From assembly GCA_021819205.1 (NCBI GenBank), contig JAKARV010000018.1, positions 1 through 46,443 on the forward strand: a stretch of DNA of 46,443 nucleotides. Direction: 5' to 3'. Numbering within the stretch: position 1 is the stretch's first letter; the number at the start of each line of letters is the position of its first letter. This DNA is from Actinomycetes bacterium (lineage in GTDB: Bacteria > Actinomycetota > Acidimicrobiia > Acidimicrobiales > Acidimicrobiaceae). Shown piece after piece: positions 1 through 7,514 of this stretch. The notes under the pieces were generated by a model that saw only the letters and a list, made by a program, of their open reading frames with translations, searched no databases and was not told the origin of the DNA. The translations under genes were made by a program, and so were the position numbers.

Positions 1-397
1 CCCCGCCGCTCCACTCTGGGAAACCGGGAATCTCGACTGTCGGCTTACCCAAGCACACCCAGATCAGGCCGTTTGCCTCGGTGCACGCCTTGGTGTCCAG
101 CCGCACCCCTCGCGGGATCGGCATGCTGGGATCGAGTTGGGGAACCAAGGTACAGCTCCCCGAGCCGTCGAACTCCCAGCCGTGGTATGGACATGAGATG
201 CAGCCCGAAGGCTCCACGATGCCGAAAGATAGTTTGGTTCCGCGGTGTGGGCAGCGATCGGTGGCGGCAAAGACCGATCCCCCTGATCGCCAGATTACCA
301 GCTCCTCCCCCAGCAGCTTTACCGGGAGCGGTCGGGAACCTAGGCTAGATGCCCATCCGACCGCGTACCACCAGTCGCGTCTTGACGTCTCGGTCAT
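1..397 (-). CDS. Rieske [2Fe-2S] domain protein, 3' end outside the window
   Basis: Reading the minus strand from ATG at 397 gives an open frame of 132 codons that leaves the window without a stop. It begins MTETSRRDWWYAVGWAS and contains both Rieske motifs: CPHRG (C-x-H) at about residue 52 and CPYHGWEF (C-x-x-H) at about residue 72, which ligate a [2Fe-2S] cluster through two Cys and two His. The WWYAVGWAS start followed at once by the Rieske domain is typical of the oxygenase component of Rieske non-heme iron oxygenases (phenylpropionate dioxygenase/vanillate demethylase type). A GGGG ribosome site lies just before the ATG. The catalytic domain with the mononuclear iron site would lie beyond the edge, so the substrate is unknown. 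It diverges from the S53 protease gene across 226 bp. Confidence 0.85.
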   Translation of the reverse strand, partial: MTETSRRDWWYAVGWASSLGSRPLPVKLLGEELVIWRSGGSVFAATDRCPHRGTKLSFGIVEPSGCISCPYHGWEFDGSGSCTLVPQLDPSMPIPRGVRLDTKACTEANGLIWVCLGKPTVEIPGFPEWSGG

Positions 398-623
398 GGT
401 CCCCTTTCATCGGATGGCCCGTCCGTCTACTGGTGCCCAGCACCAACGTTTAGCACCCTACGTGGCCAATAATGCCGGGGGATTGCGGCACCATGAAATC
501 CAGGTTTCTAGCTTTTCGCGGCGCGGTTTCGCGGTAAGAACCTCCTAAGTGTGGCTACGCGTTGTGGTACGATTTGGGGCAGCTCCAGATAATAGGGATG
601 GGGAAGTTCACGGGGGGTCGAGC

Positions 624-1838
624 ATGCGACGTGGCGTGGTGTTTTTTGGATTGGCCGGCCTCCTCGGCGCGGGGTTCGTGTTGACGGGTGGAGCTGTTGC
701 GCAGGCATCAACGGGCGGGACCGCAGCTGCGTGCGGCCCGGTAGGGAGCGGGTACGCGCGCTGCTTTACGCAGCTCCTTTTGAATCCCGGGTCATGGCGC
801 GGGGGCCACGTGGTCGCGGGTAAGTCGAGGTCGGCCTCGACGTCTACGATCTCGGGCTACTATCCCAGCGACTTGCAGAACGCCTACGGGCTCTCTTCGG
901 TTAGCGCAACCAACGGCACCGGCATGACGGTCGCCATCGCCGATGCCTACAACAACCCCGATCTCGCCTCCAATCTGGCGACATACCGGTCGACCTTCGG
1001 GCTGCCCCCGTGCACGGTGGCTTCGGGCTGTTTGACGATCGTCAACCAGTCCGGCGGCGCGAAGCTGCCTAGGGGGAACAAGGGTTGGGGAACCGAGGAG
1101 TCTCTCGATCTGCAGATGGTCTCCGCGATCTGCCCGAACTGCAAGATCCTGCTGGTGGAGGCGGCGAGCGCGTCATTCAAGAACTTGGGGATTGCGGCGG
1201 CGTACGCGGCGAAACACGCGCCGGTGGTGTCGAATAGCTACGGTGGTTCGGAGTTCAGCGGAGAGGCCAGCTACAACGGCTACTACTCCGCGCCCGGGAC
1301 TACCTTTGTGGCCAGCGCCGGTGACAATGGGTATGGTGTCGAGTTTCCCGCCGCGGCTCCGAGTGTCGTTGGCGCCGGAGGGACGACGCTAGTGCCTTCC
1401 GCCACTACGACCAGAGGTTGGACGGAGACGGTGTGGTCGGGAAGCGGTAGCGGCTGCTCGGCTTACGAGCCCAATCCCGGGTGGCAGCCGGTCACATCGC
1501 TGTGCTCAAATCGCACCGTCGCCGATGTATCTGCGGACGCCAACCCCAACACCGGGGTGGCGATCTACGATAGCTACGGACAGTCAGGGTGGTTGGTGGT
1601 CGGTGGAACGAGCGTCGCCTCGCCGGTGGTTGCCAGCGTCTTTGCCCTTGCCGGCAACGACTTTGGTCCCAGCGCCGCCCAACAGCTCTACGGCTCGGCT
1701 GCGTCGCTCTACAAGGTGACCACCGGATCGAACTCCTCCGGCTGCGCCGACTACCTGTGCAACGCCGCGGACTCGCTCTCGGGCGGTTACAACGGTCCAA
1801 CCGGAAATGGAACGCCGGACGGCATAGCCGCCTTCTAA
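624..1838 (+). CDS. Secreted S53 (sedolisin/kumamolisin-type) serine-carboxyl peptidase
   Basis: 404 aa from ATG 624, which follows a GGGGGGT ribosome site; an in-frame GTG at 549 would add 25 residues before an obvious signal peptide (MRRG, then a hydrophobic stretch to about residue 28). The S53 catalytic set is visible: Glu158 and Asp162 in GTEESLDLQ, the oxyanion Asp234 in SAGDNG, and the nucleophile Ser330 in GGTSVASP. The C-terminal GYNGPTGNGTPDG matches the end of the family's calcium-site region. Members act outside the cell, usually at acid pH, as endopeptidases. Oddly, only about 45 residues separate the signal peptide from the catalytic domain, whereas sedolisins normally carry a propeptide of about 170-200 residues. 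Several Cys suggest disulphides. Activity is likely but its activation mode is unclear. Confidence 0.88.
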   Translation: MRRGVVFFGLAGLLGAGFVLTGGAVAQASTGGTAAACGPVGSGYARCFTQLLLNPGSWRGGHVVAGKSRSASTSTISGYYPSDLQNAYGLSSVSATNGTGMTVAIADAYNNPDLASNLATYRSTFGLPPCTVASGCLTIVNQSGGAKLPRGNKGWGTEESLDLQMVSAICPNCKILLVEAASASFKNLGIAAAYAAKHAPVVSNSYGGSEFSGEASYNGYYSAPGTTFVASAGDNGYGVEFPAAAPSVVGAGGTTLVPSATTTRGWTETVWSGSGSGCSAYEPNPGWQPVTSLCSNRTVADVSADANPNTGVAIYDSYGQSGWLVVGGTSVASPVVASVFALAGNDFGPSAAQQLYGSAASLYKVTTGSNSSGCADYLCNAADSLSGGYNGPTGNGTPDGIAAF

Positions 1839-1848
1839 TCAACCGATG

Positions 1849-1866
1849 GGAGCGGGATGCCGCTCC
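1849..1866 (+). terminator. Short GC-rich hairpin after the S53 protease
   Basis: A perfect 7-bp stem, GGAGCGG/CCGCTCC, with a GATG loop begins 11 nt after the S53 stop codon. There is no T tract after it, so it is at best an actinobacterial-type terminator. Confidence 0.45.
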
Positions 1867-1932
1867 GTGATCGGCAACACTGCTTGCGCTTAAAGTACTT
1901 TTGATCGGTTTCACTTGAGCCGATAAGTGATC

Positions 1933-2754
1933 ATGAACGTGTTTAGAAATGCTGCAATAGGGGTGTTGATATCGGCGGTAGCGGCACCAAGTTTTGCCCT
2001 ATCCTCGCTCCAAGTGTCGAGCTGGAAGCAGGCTACTAGTCATCCCATACGGCCTGAAATTGATATTATGAGCACCCGGACTCTCAGCGCGGCGGAAACC
2101 GATACCAGCGCGAGATCCGCGCTCGCGGATTCTGTTATCTACACCTACGCTCCGCCCAACTCCCACCAGGCCTATCCAATCCAATCCATCCCTGGGGCGA
2201 GCATTGTTCCAACTGCCTACTTCCGATCCCTCACCGATCTAAGCTCTGCGCTGTCTTCCGGGGCGCTTACGGGCTACCGGGCCGTCCTCCTGGATCTGGA
2301 GGATTGGTCCTTTACGCCGATATCGGAGCAGGAGAACATACCGGGCACCTACGCAGCAGCCCAGAAGCTTCTCGCCGGCACCGGGATCACCCTGATCGGG
2401 TCGCCGGGGATCAAGTACGCGATCCAGGTCGCCCCCTACGTGAATGTCCTCGATCTCCAGATCCAGCGATACGAGTTCGACTCCGCCGAGTACCTAGCCC
2501 AGGCAACCCGGCTGGCAGAGGGGGTGAGAGCCGTTGCGCCAGCCATCAAGATCACCGCCGGAGTGTCGACAAATCCCCCTGCGGGAGTAGCATCTGCGTG
2601 GACTATGTTTAAAGCTTATGCTGTCGCTGGCAGTATTGTAAATGGTTTGTGGATGAACGTTCCAACTCCGGGACCGGGGTGCCCTACGTGCAGTGCCTAC
2701 AACCCTAATGCCGCCAACATATTCTTTGATATGCTTGGCAATCGACTGACATAA
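1933..2754 (+). CDS. Secreted protein of unknown function, possible TIM-barrel/glycosidase-like fold
   Basis: 273 aa from ATG 1933 (GTG two codons upstream is an alternative; neither has a strong ribosome site). The N-terminus MNVFRNAAIGVLISAVAAPS is a signal peptide. The mature part has alternating strand/helix segments with acidic residues at strand ends, such as AVLLDLEDWSFTP, TLIGSPGIKY, LDLQIQRYEFD, KITAGVSTNPP and GLWMNVPTPGP. This resembles secreted actinobacterial hypothetical proteins and is suggestive of a TIM barrel of the glycoside-hydrolase kind; that is inference from pattern only. A CPTC pair near the C-terminus may form a disulphide. It lies 94 bp after the S53 protease in the same direction, so both may be exported together. 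I do not recognise a characterised family. Confidence 0.7.
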   Translation: MNVFRNAAIGVLISAVAAPSFALSSLQVSSWKQATSHPIRPEIDIMSTRTLSAAETDTSARSALADSVIYTYAPPNSHQAYPIQSIPGASIVPTAYFRSLTDLSSALSSGALTGYRAVLLDLEDWSFTPISEQENIPGTYAAAQKLLAGTGITLIGSPGIKYAIQVAPYVNVLDLQIQRYEFDSAEYLAQATRLAEGVRAVAPAIKITAGVSTNPPAGVASAWTMFKAYAVAGSIVNGLWMNVPTPGPGCPTCSAYNPNAANIFFDMLGNRLT

Positions 2755-2778
2755 ATACAGAGTGAAGGCTGGGTAAAA

Positions 2779-3222
2779 TTAGTAGCTGCGGTAAGGGAGA
2801 AACTTTCCCGACATAGTGATCTTGACCCGATCGCCCTTGGGGTCGGCCTCCCGCTCAAGCGCCATGTTGAAGTCGATCGCGCTCATGATCCCGTCCCCGA
2901 ACTCTTCGGAGATCAGCTCCTTGAAGACGGGCCCGTACACCGAGACCAGCTCGTAGAACCGGTACACCAGCGGATCTGACGGCGGGGTTCCGCCAAGAGT
3001 CCCTTTCATCGGGACCTCGGTAAGCCACCTGGCCTCGCCGTCGGTCAGCTCGAATATGCGCTGCACCGTTTTTGCCTGTTCGAAATCGAGCGCCATCTGT
3101 CCAAGGCAGGCGGCGGTCACCCACTCCTTCGATAGCCCAACTTCCTTGGCAACTTCTGCCCAAGTAATGCCGCTCTCGACCTTTGCCGCGAGGATGCGCT
3201 CGGTGACTTGCGCTCTACCCAT
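2779..3222 (-). CDS. cynS: Cyanate hydratase (cyanase)
   Basis: 147 aa, the family's full length (E. coli CynS is 156 aa). The enzyme converts cyanate and bicarbonate to ammonia and two CO2 in the cytoplasm, as a decamer. An N-terminal helix-turn-helix-like domain (ITWAEVAKEVGLSKEWVTAACLGQM) precedes the conserved catalytic domain. The catalytic triad is present: Arg88 and Glu91 in DPLVYRFYELVSVYG, and Ser114 in GDGIMSAIDF. The ATG follows a strong AGGAGGTG site. It faces the preceding secreted-protein gene tail to tail, 24 nt away, and diverges from the MFS transporter across 173 bp. No CynR-type regulator or carbonic anhydrase lies beside it, so it is probably a stand-alone detoxification or nitrogen-supply gene. 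Confidence 0.95.
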   Translation of the reverse strand: MGRAQVTERILAAKVESGITWAEVAKEVGLSKEWVTAACLGQMALDFEQAKTVQRIFELTDGEARWLTEVPMKGTLGGTPPSDPLVYRFYELVSVYGPVFKELISEEFGDGIMSAIDFNMALEREADPKGDRVKITMSGKFLPYRSY

Positions 3223-3395
3223 GCCGCACCTCCTATCAGTTATGGTGGTGATTCTCCAACGCTATCGCGAGCCCATAGACCCTGGCGACCGGGAGGGCGC
3301 GCTGTTACCGAGGCTTAACACTTGAGCGGTGGCGAAGGTGTCGAATCGGACGGCGATAAGCTGGCGGTCGCGTGCCGGAGAAGGATCGGAGACCG

Positions 3396-4610
3396 ATGGG
3401 AGCGCTCAGCAAAGCTAGCCGGGGCCGGGGGCAGCTGTACTTGATCGAGGCGGTGCGTACCTTTGCGCAGGGGTTTTTCGCCATTTCGTTCGTAGTGGCG
3501 GCGCGAGCGGCGGGGATGAGCGCACTTGCCGTAGGTTTGCTCACCACTCTCTCGGTTCTGATCGGGATTGTGATGACCCGATACATGGAGGGCGCGGTTC
3601 TACGGCACGGCGCCAGAGTGGCCTTTATCGGGGCGGGATCGCTTATGGTGGCGACGGGGTCGGTGATGTTGCTCATCCCGGGGGCTGCCGGAATATCGTT
3701 GGCGGCGGTGTTCGGCTTCCTTCCGCCGCTAGGTGGGCAGTTCGTGGCTGCGGTGATCGAGGGATCGCTAGCACAGACGCCGGCCGCCAAGCGGACCAAA
3801 GTTTTTGCTTTCTTCGGGCTGTTGGCCACGGTGGCCGGCGCGATGGGCTCGCTCTTCGCCTCGGTCCCCGCTCTCTTTGGAGCCAGCGATATCCAGGCGG
3901 TCACGGTTCTTACCACGCTTCTGGTTCTGCTTGGATTCGTGGTGGCCGCGGTGGGCGCATTGGTTCCGCGGAGCACTTCGCTCTCCAGGATGGCGCCTAA
4001 AGCGGACGATTTGACGGCTCTGGTGAACGCAGGGCAGCGGGAGCGGCTGGTCTACCGGCTTGCGCTTCTCTTCACCGCTGACGCCACCGGAAGCGGCGTG
4101 GTAACCCCAACGCTTATCCTCTACTGGCTCCACGTGAACTTCCACCTCTCCCTCTCCGATCTCTCGCTCCTCTACTTCGGGATGGACGTCTTGAGCGCAC
4201 TATCCTTCCCGCTTGCCGAACGGATATCTCGGAAGATCGGCCTCCTCAACACCGCGGTCTTTACCCACATCCCTTCCAGCCTGCTGCTAATGGCGGTTCC
4301 CTTCGCTTCCAGTGGCGCAGTCGCCGCCGCGCTGTTGTTGGCGAGGGCGCTCCTGGTGGAGATGGACGTTCCCACCCGGCAGAGCTACATCGCCTCCATC
4401 GTGCCCAGCTCGATGCGGTCTTTTGCCGCAAGCCGCACCTCCATGGGGAAGCAGGCGGGGCGCGCGATCGGACCGGCGATCGGCGGCGCGCTGCTCACCT
4501 CGGTGGGGGCAGTCGCTCCGTTTCTTGCCGGAGGGGTGCTTAAGATCTCTTACGACCTCGCGCTGTGGAGGTCGTTTCGCCGGGTCGAGACCGCCCCGGC
4601 TGAGGAGTGA
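3396..4610 (+). CDS. MFS transporter, 12 predicted TM helices
   Basis: 404 aa from ATG 3396, preceded by GGAG four bases upstream; GTG 3372 would add eight residues. The protein is almost entirely hydrophobic helices separated by short charged loops, with a central cytoplasmic loop around RSTSLSRMAPKADDLTALVNAGQRER dividing two six-helix halves. The second half includes the helix-10/11 segment EMDVPTRQSYIASIVPSSMRSFAAS, typical of actinobacterial MFS efflux proteins with a conserved P-x-R-x-x-Y/S motif. Substrate cannot be told. It diverges from cynS; cyanate transport by it is possible but is only positional inference (CynX is also an MFS protein). Confidence 0.85.
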   Translation: MGALSKASRGRGQLYLIEAVRTFAQGFFAISFVVAARAAGMSALAVGLLTTLSVLIGIVMTRYMEGAVLRHGARVAFIGAGSLMVATGSVMLLIPGAAGISLAAVFGFLPPLGGQFVAAVIEGSLAQTPAAKRTKVFAFFGLLATVAGAMGSLFASVPALFGASDIQAVTVLTTLLVLLGFVVAAVGALVPRSTSLSRMAPKADDLTALVNAGQRERLVYRLALLFTADATGSGVVTPTLILYWLHVNFHLSLSDLSLLYFGMDVLSALSFPLAERISRKIGLLNTAVFTHIPSSLLLMAVPFASSGAVAAALLLARALLVEMDVPTRQSYIASIVPSSMRSFAASRTSMGKQAGRAIGPAIGGALLTSVGAVAPFLAGGVLKISYDLALWRSFRRVETAPAEE

Positions 4611-4650
4611 CCGTCCCGTCGGCAGCTTTTCCCCGGTGTAAAGTTGGGAC

Positions 4651-5145
4651 GTGATCCAGACGCTGATCATGCTGCGCCACGCCAAGTCGGACTGGGGCAA
4701 GGGCGTTGCCGACCTCGAGCGCCCACTCTCGCAGCGCGGGCGGCGCTCCGCCAAGGCAATGGGCCGCTTTCTGGCCTCGGCTGGACTGGTGCCCGATCTT
4801 GCCCTCACCTCGCCAGCAACTCGTGCGCGCAGCACCCTCGAGATCGCCGCCGAGAGCGGTGCGTGGGGCTGCAGGATCCGGGTGGCCGAATCCCTTCATG
4901 GAGCAGCCGAAGACGTGCTGGCCGAGATCGGCCGTACCGAAGGTTCGGTGAGCAGATTGCTCGTGGTCGGACACCAGCCGACGTGGTCGGAGGTGGCCGC
5001 TAATCTCACCGGCTGCTCCGCGATCGGGCTGCCGACGGGGTCGGCGCTGGTGCTCGGGAGCGACGCCGAGGGGTGGGACGGATTCATCCGATTGGGCGGT
5101 GCGATCGAACTGCTGATAACCCCGAAGGCGCTTCTCGGACGGTGA
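4651..5145 (+). CDS. SixA-like histidine phosphatase
   Basis: 164 aa from GTG 4651, 40 bp after the transporter. It belongs to the histidine phosphatase (phosphoglycerate mutase-like) superfamily, SixA branch. The phosphate-accepting His10 is in LRHAKSDW, the conserved Arg/Pro/Leu segment ERPLSQRGRRSA follows, TSPATRARST holds the second arginine, and the second catalytic His108 is in VVGHQPTW. SixA dephosphorylates phosphohistidine on HPt/PTS proteins in E. coli; in actinobacteria the target of such proteins is mostly unknown. Its 3' end meets the lipoyl-domain gene tail to tail with 13 nt between stops. Confidence 0.85.
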   Translation: MIQTLIMLRHAKSDWGKGVADLERPLSQRGRRSAKAMGRFLASAGLVPDLALTSPATRARSTLEIAAESGAWGCRIRVAESLHGAAEDVLAEIGRTEGSVSRLLVVGHQPTWSEVAANLTGCSAIGLPTGSALVLGSDAEGWDGFIRLGGAIELLITPKALLGR

Positions 5146-5158
5146 CGGCAGCGGCCGG

Positions 5159-5392
5159 TCACTCGATGATGGCGATAGTAGCAGACTGCCGTACTACCGC
5201 CTCCTCGGGAACGAGGAGGGTGATCACTCCGGCAGCCGGCGAGGCTACGTCGTTTGCTACCTTGTCGACCTGGACCTCGGCGATCAGCTGGTTCGTGGCC
5301 ACGGTGTCGCCGGTGGAGACGAACCAAGTGGAGACCACCCCTTCGGTCTCGGGATCCTGAGATAGCTTGGGAAAAATAACGTCGACGCTCAC
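5159..5392 (-). CDS. Stand-alone lipoyl (biotinyl/lipoyl-attachment) domain protein
   Basis: 77 aa starting at GTG 5392, overlapping the E1-beta stop in GTGA, so it is translationally coupled. It is one complete lipoyl domain as found at the N-terminus of 2-oxoacid dehydrogenase E2 proteins: MSVDVIFPKLSQ, GVVSTWFVSTGD, then the hairpin EVQVDKVANDVASPAAG with the lipoylatable Lys44 in DKV. In E2 proteins the domain is followed by a peripheral-subunit-binding domain and a catalytic acyltransferase domain. Here a stop codon follows at once, and the neighbouring DNA codes for SixA on the other strand, so there is no E2 remnant. It may act as a free swinging-arm carrier for the adjacent E1, using an E2 core encoded elsewhere, or as a glycine-cleavage-H-like carrier. 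Confidence 0.88.
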   Translation of the reverse strand: MSVDVIFPKLSQDPETEGVVSTWFVSTGDTVATNQLIAEVQVDKVANDVASPAAGVITLLVPEEAVVRQSATIAIIE

Positions 5393-6417
5393 GCCACCGT
5401 CTTGCGGATTGCGGCGGCTATGCGCGAGTGGGTCGGCAGCACCGCCTGCTCAAGCGGACGGGAGTAGGGGATCGGGACGTCCGGCACCGCGACGCGGGCC
5501 AGCGGCCTGCGCAGCATCCCGGGGTCGGTCTCGGCGACGATGGCGGCCAGCTCTCCGGAGAGGCCGAAGGACTGGTAGTCCTCGTCGACAACCACCATCC
5601 GGCCGGTCTTCCCCACCGACTCCAGCACCGTCCGGCGATCCAGGGGCACCAGGCTTCTCAGATCGATCACCTCGCAGCTGATCCCCTCTTGGGCGAGTTC
5701 CTCAGCTACGTCGAGGCAGTGGTGGACCGAGAGCGAGAGGGTCACTATCGTGACATCCTTCCCTGCTCTGACGACCGAAGCCGAGCCGATGGGAACTTGG
5801 TAGTCGCCCTCGGGCACCGTTCCGATAGCGCGCGGGTTCTTTGCCATCCAGGGAAGCCCCATGACCCCCTTGTGAAACATGTAGATCACCGGGTTGTCAT
5901 CCCTGATCGCCGCGATCATGAGACCCTTGGCATCGGCCGGGTTGGACGGTACCACGACCTTCATCCCCGGAAGATGGGCGAAAGTTCCCCAGAGGCACTG
6001 AGAGTGCTGGGCGCCATCGGAGTAGCCTCCCCCCACTGCGGTCATCAGCACCAGCGGCACCTTCACGTTGCCGCCCGACTCGAAGTGGATCTTTGCCATG
6101 TGGTTGTAGATCTGGTCCATTGCGACCCCGAAGAAGTCCACGAACATCAGCTCTACGATGGGTCGCATTCCCTCCGTCGCGGCTCCGGTGGCCAGCCCAA
6201 GAAAGGCGGTCTCCGAGATTGGGGTGTCGATGACCCGATCCTTTCCGAAGCGCTCGAGGAGTCCGGTGGTCGACGAGAAGATGCCTCCATACGCGCCGAC
6301 GTCTTCGCCCATCACGAAGATCGACGGATCTCTCTCCATCTCTTGGGCTATTCCCTCCACCATCGCTTTGGCGGTGCTTAGCTTCCGGGTGCCGGCCTCA
6401 GTTGCGGTCAAAGCCAT
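5389..6417 (-). CDS. 2-oxoacid/acetoin dehydrogenase E1 component, beta subunit
   Basis: 342 aa, the normal length for E1-beta. With the alpha subunit it forms the thiamin-diphosphate-dependent E1 that decarboxylates pyruvate, a branched-chain 2-oxoacid or acetoin and passes the acyl group to a lipoyl domain. Diagnostic stretches include FVMGEDVGAYGGIFSSTTGL (with the glutamate that activates the thiazolium cofactor), RVIDTPISE, ARIHFESGG-like AKIHFESGGNVKVPLVLMT, and GYSDGAQHSQCLWGTFAHLPG. The C-terminal transketolase domain is intact (DVTIVTLS, CEVIDLRSLVPLD, VVVDEDYQSFGLSGELAA). An AAAGGAG ribosome site precedes ATG 6417. It lies 22 bp after the alpha gene and overlaps the lipoyl gene. Substrate choice between acetoin and pyruvate is not decidable by eye. 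Confidence 0.92.
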   Translation of the reverse strand: MALTATEAGTRKLSTAKAMVEGIAQEMERDPSIFVMGEDVGAYGGIFSSTTGLLERFGKDRVIDTPISETAFLGLATGAATEGMRPIVELMFVDFFGVAMDQIYNHMAKIHFESGGNVKVPLVLMTAVGGGYSDGAQHSQCLWGTFAHLPGMKVVVPSNPADAKGLMIAAIRDDNPVIYMFHKGVMGLPWMAKNPRAIGTVPEGDYQVPIGSASVVRAGKDVTIVTLSLSVHHCLDVAEELAQEGISCEVIDLRSLVPLDRRTVLESVGKTGRMVVVDEDYQSFGLSGELAAIVAETDPGMLRRPLARVAVPDVPIPYSRPLEQAVLPTHSRIAAAIRKTVA

Positions 6418-6439
6418 TGGGGTGCTCCTTTCCGGTCAT

Positions 6440-7414
6440 TCACGCGAACACGTACTGCAGGGCGCCGGCGGGATCGGGGAGGGGCGAGGTCTTGGCAAAG
6501 TCGATCGCCGAGGCGACCTCCTTGGTGCACTCCTCTTTGATCTTGGCGGCGCCCTTGGTATCGAGCACCCCCTCCCTGGCGAGCAATCCCGCGTAAACCT
6601 CGATCGGATCGTGCGCCTTTGCCTCCTCGAGATCGTTCCGGTAGGCCTGGGCGTCTCCTTCGAAGTGGCCCCAGAGCCGCACGGTATGCACCTCGATCAG
6701 GGTCGGTCCGTCTCCGCTGCGGGCGCGCTTGATCGCGCCCTTGGCGACCCTCCAAACCTCTTCGACATCGTTGTTCTCGACTCGCTCGCCGGGAATGCCG
6801 TAGGCGGCGGCCCTAGCCGCGTTGGACGGCACCGCCGTCGAAGCGGTGCGGGGAACCGAGATCGCCCAGTCGTTGTCCTCGACCACGAAGACTACTGGCA
6901 GTTTCCAGAGTGCGGCAAGGTTGAGCGACTCGTGGAAGGCTCCCTGATTGGCGGCTCCCTCGCCGGTCACCGCGACAACCACGTTGGGCAGCCCCCGGCG
7001 TTGGAACGCAAATGCCTGTCCGAGCGCGGGGGGAAGTCCCTCGGCGATGATCCCGGAGCAGGAGAAGTGGGTCCCGGGGTCGAAGAGGTGCATGTGGCCT
7101 CCCCTCCCCTTTCCAAGGCCGGTCTCGCGTCCGAAGATCTCGGCTGCCAGCGCCTCCATGCGGACACCGTGGGCGATGGCCAGGTGGTGCGGCCTGTGGG
7201 TGGCGGTGATCGCGTCAGACGCCGTCAAGTTGGCGCAGATCCCGGCGGCGACCGGCTCCTGGCCGGCAGAGAGGTGCATCTCTCCGGGGATGAGGCCCGC
7301 GCCGATGTCCCAGGCGGGACTTTTGTCGGCGTGATAGTGCTGGAGGATCGTTTCTTCAAAGCTCCGAATCAGCACCATCGTCCGGTACAGCTCTACCTTT
7401 ACCTTTGGGTCCAT
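6440..7414 (-). CDS. 2-oxoacid/acetoin dehydrogenase E1 component, alpha subunit
   Basis: 324 aa, typical of the short E1-alpha proteins of acetoin and pyruvate dehydrogenase (AcoA/PdhA). The thiamin-diphosphate motif is present at about residues 151-181: it starts GEGAANQG and ends VVEDN, with the normal GDG replaced by GEG, a common variant in AcoA-like proteins. The phosphorylation-loop-like GGHMHLFD and the substrate-pocket segment FSCSGIIAEGLPPALGQA are also seen; GGHMHLF with SGIVG-like sequence is typical of the acetoin/PDH branch. It is the first gene of a three-gene minus-strand operon (alpha, beta, lipoyl carrier). A promoter lies at 7445-7473 and AAAGGGGG precedes the ATG. Confidence 0.92.
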   Translation of the reverse strand: MDPKVKVELYRTMVLIRSFEETILQHYHADKSPAWDIGAGLIPGEMHLSAGQEPVAAGICANLTASDAITATHRPHHLAIAHGVRMEALAAEIFGRETGLGKGRGGHMHLFDPGTHFSCSGIIAEGLPPALGQAFAFQRRGLPNVVVAVTGEGAANQGAFHESLNLAALWKLPVVFVVEDNDWAISVPRTASTAVPSNAARAAAYGIPGERVENNDVEEVWRVAKGAIKRARSGDGPTLIEVHTVRLWGHFEGDAQAYRNDLEEAKAHDPIEVYAGLLAREGVLDTKGAAKIKEECTKEVASAIDFAKTSPLPDPAGALQYVFA

Positions 7415-7444
7415 GTTGCCCCCTTTGGCCCAGATGTACGAGGA

Positions 7445-7473
7445 ATGCTAACCCGCCATTTTGTCGTTGTCAA
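7445..7473 (-). promoter_or_regulatory. Predicted sigma70-type promoter of the E1 operon
   Basis: On the minus strand, a perfect -35 TTGACA (7473-7468) is followed after exactly 17 bp by TAGCAT (7450-7445), four of six matches to TATAAT. The start would be near 7438, about 25 nt before the E1-alpha ATG. It lies between the rcoM stop and E1-alpha, so the operon can be read independently of rcoM. Confidence 0.65.
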
Positions 7474-7514
7474 TGGTGCTGGCGAGCGGATCCCGCCTGC
7501 GGTGGCGCCGGACC

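Noticed and set aside
81-548. 155-codon plus-strand frame at the left end
   Set aside because: It is antisense to the Rieske gene, has no motif, and the opposite strand carries clear cluster ligands.
5142-5162. Inverted repeat GTGAC/GTCAC between the SixA-like and lipoyl genes
   Set aside because: Only 5 bp and partly inside both stop regions; too weak to call a terminator.
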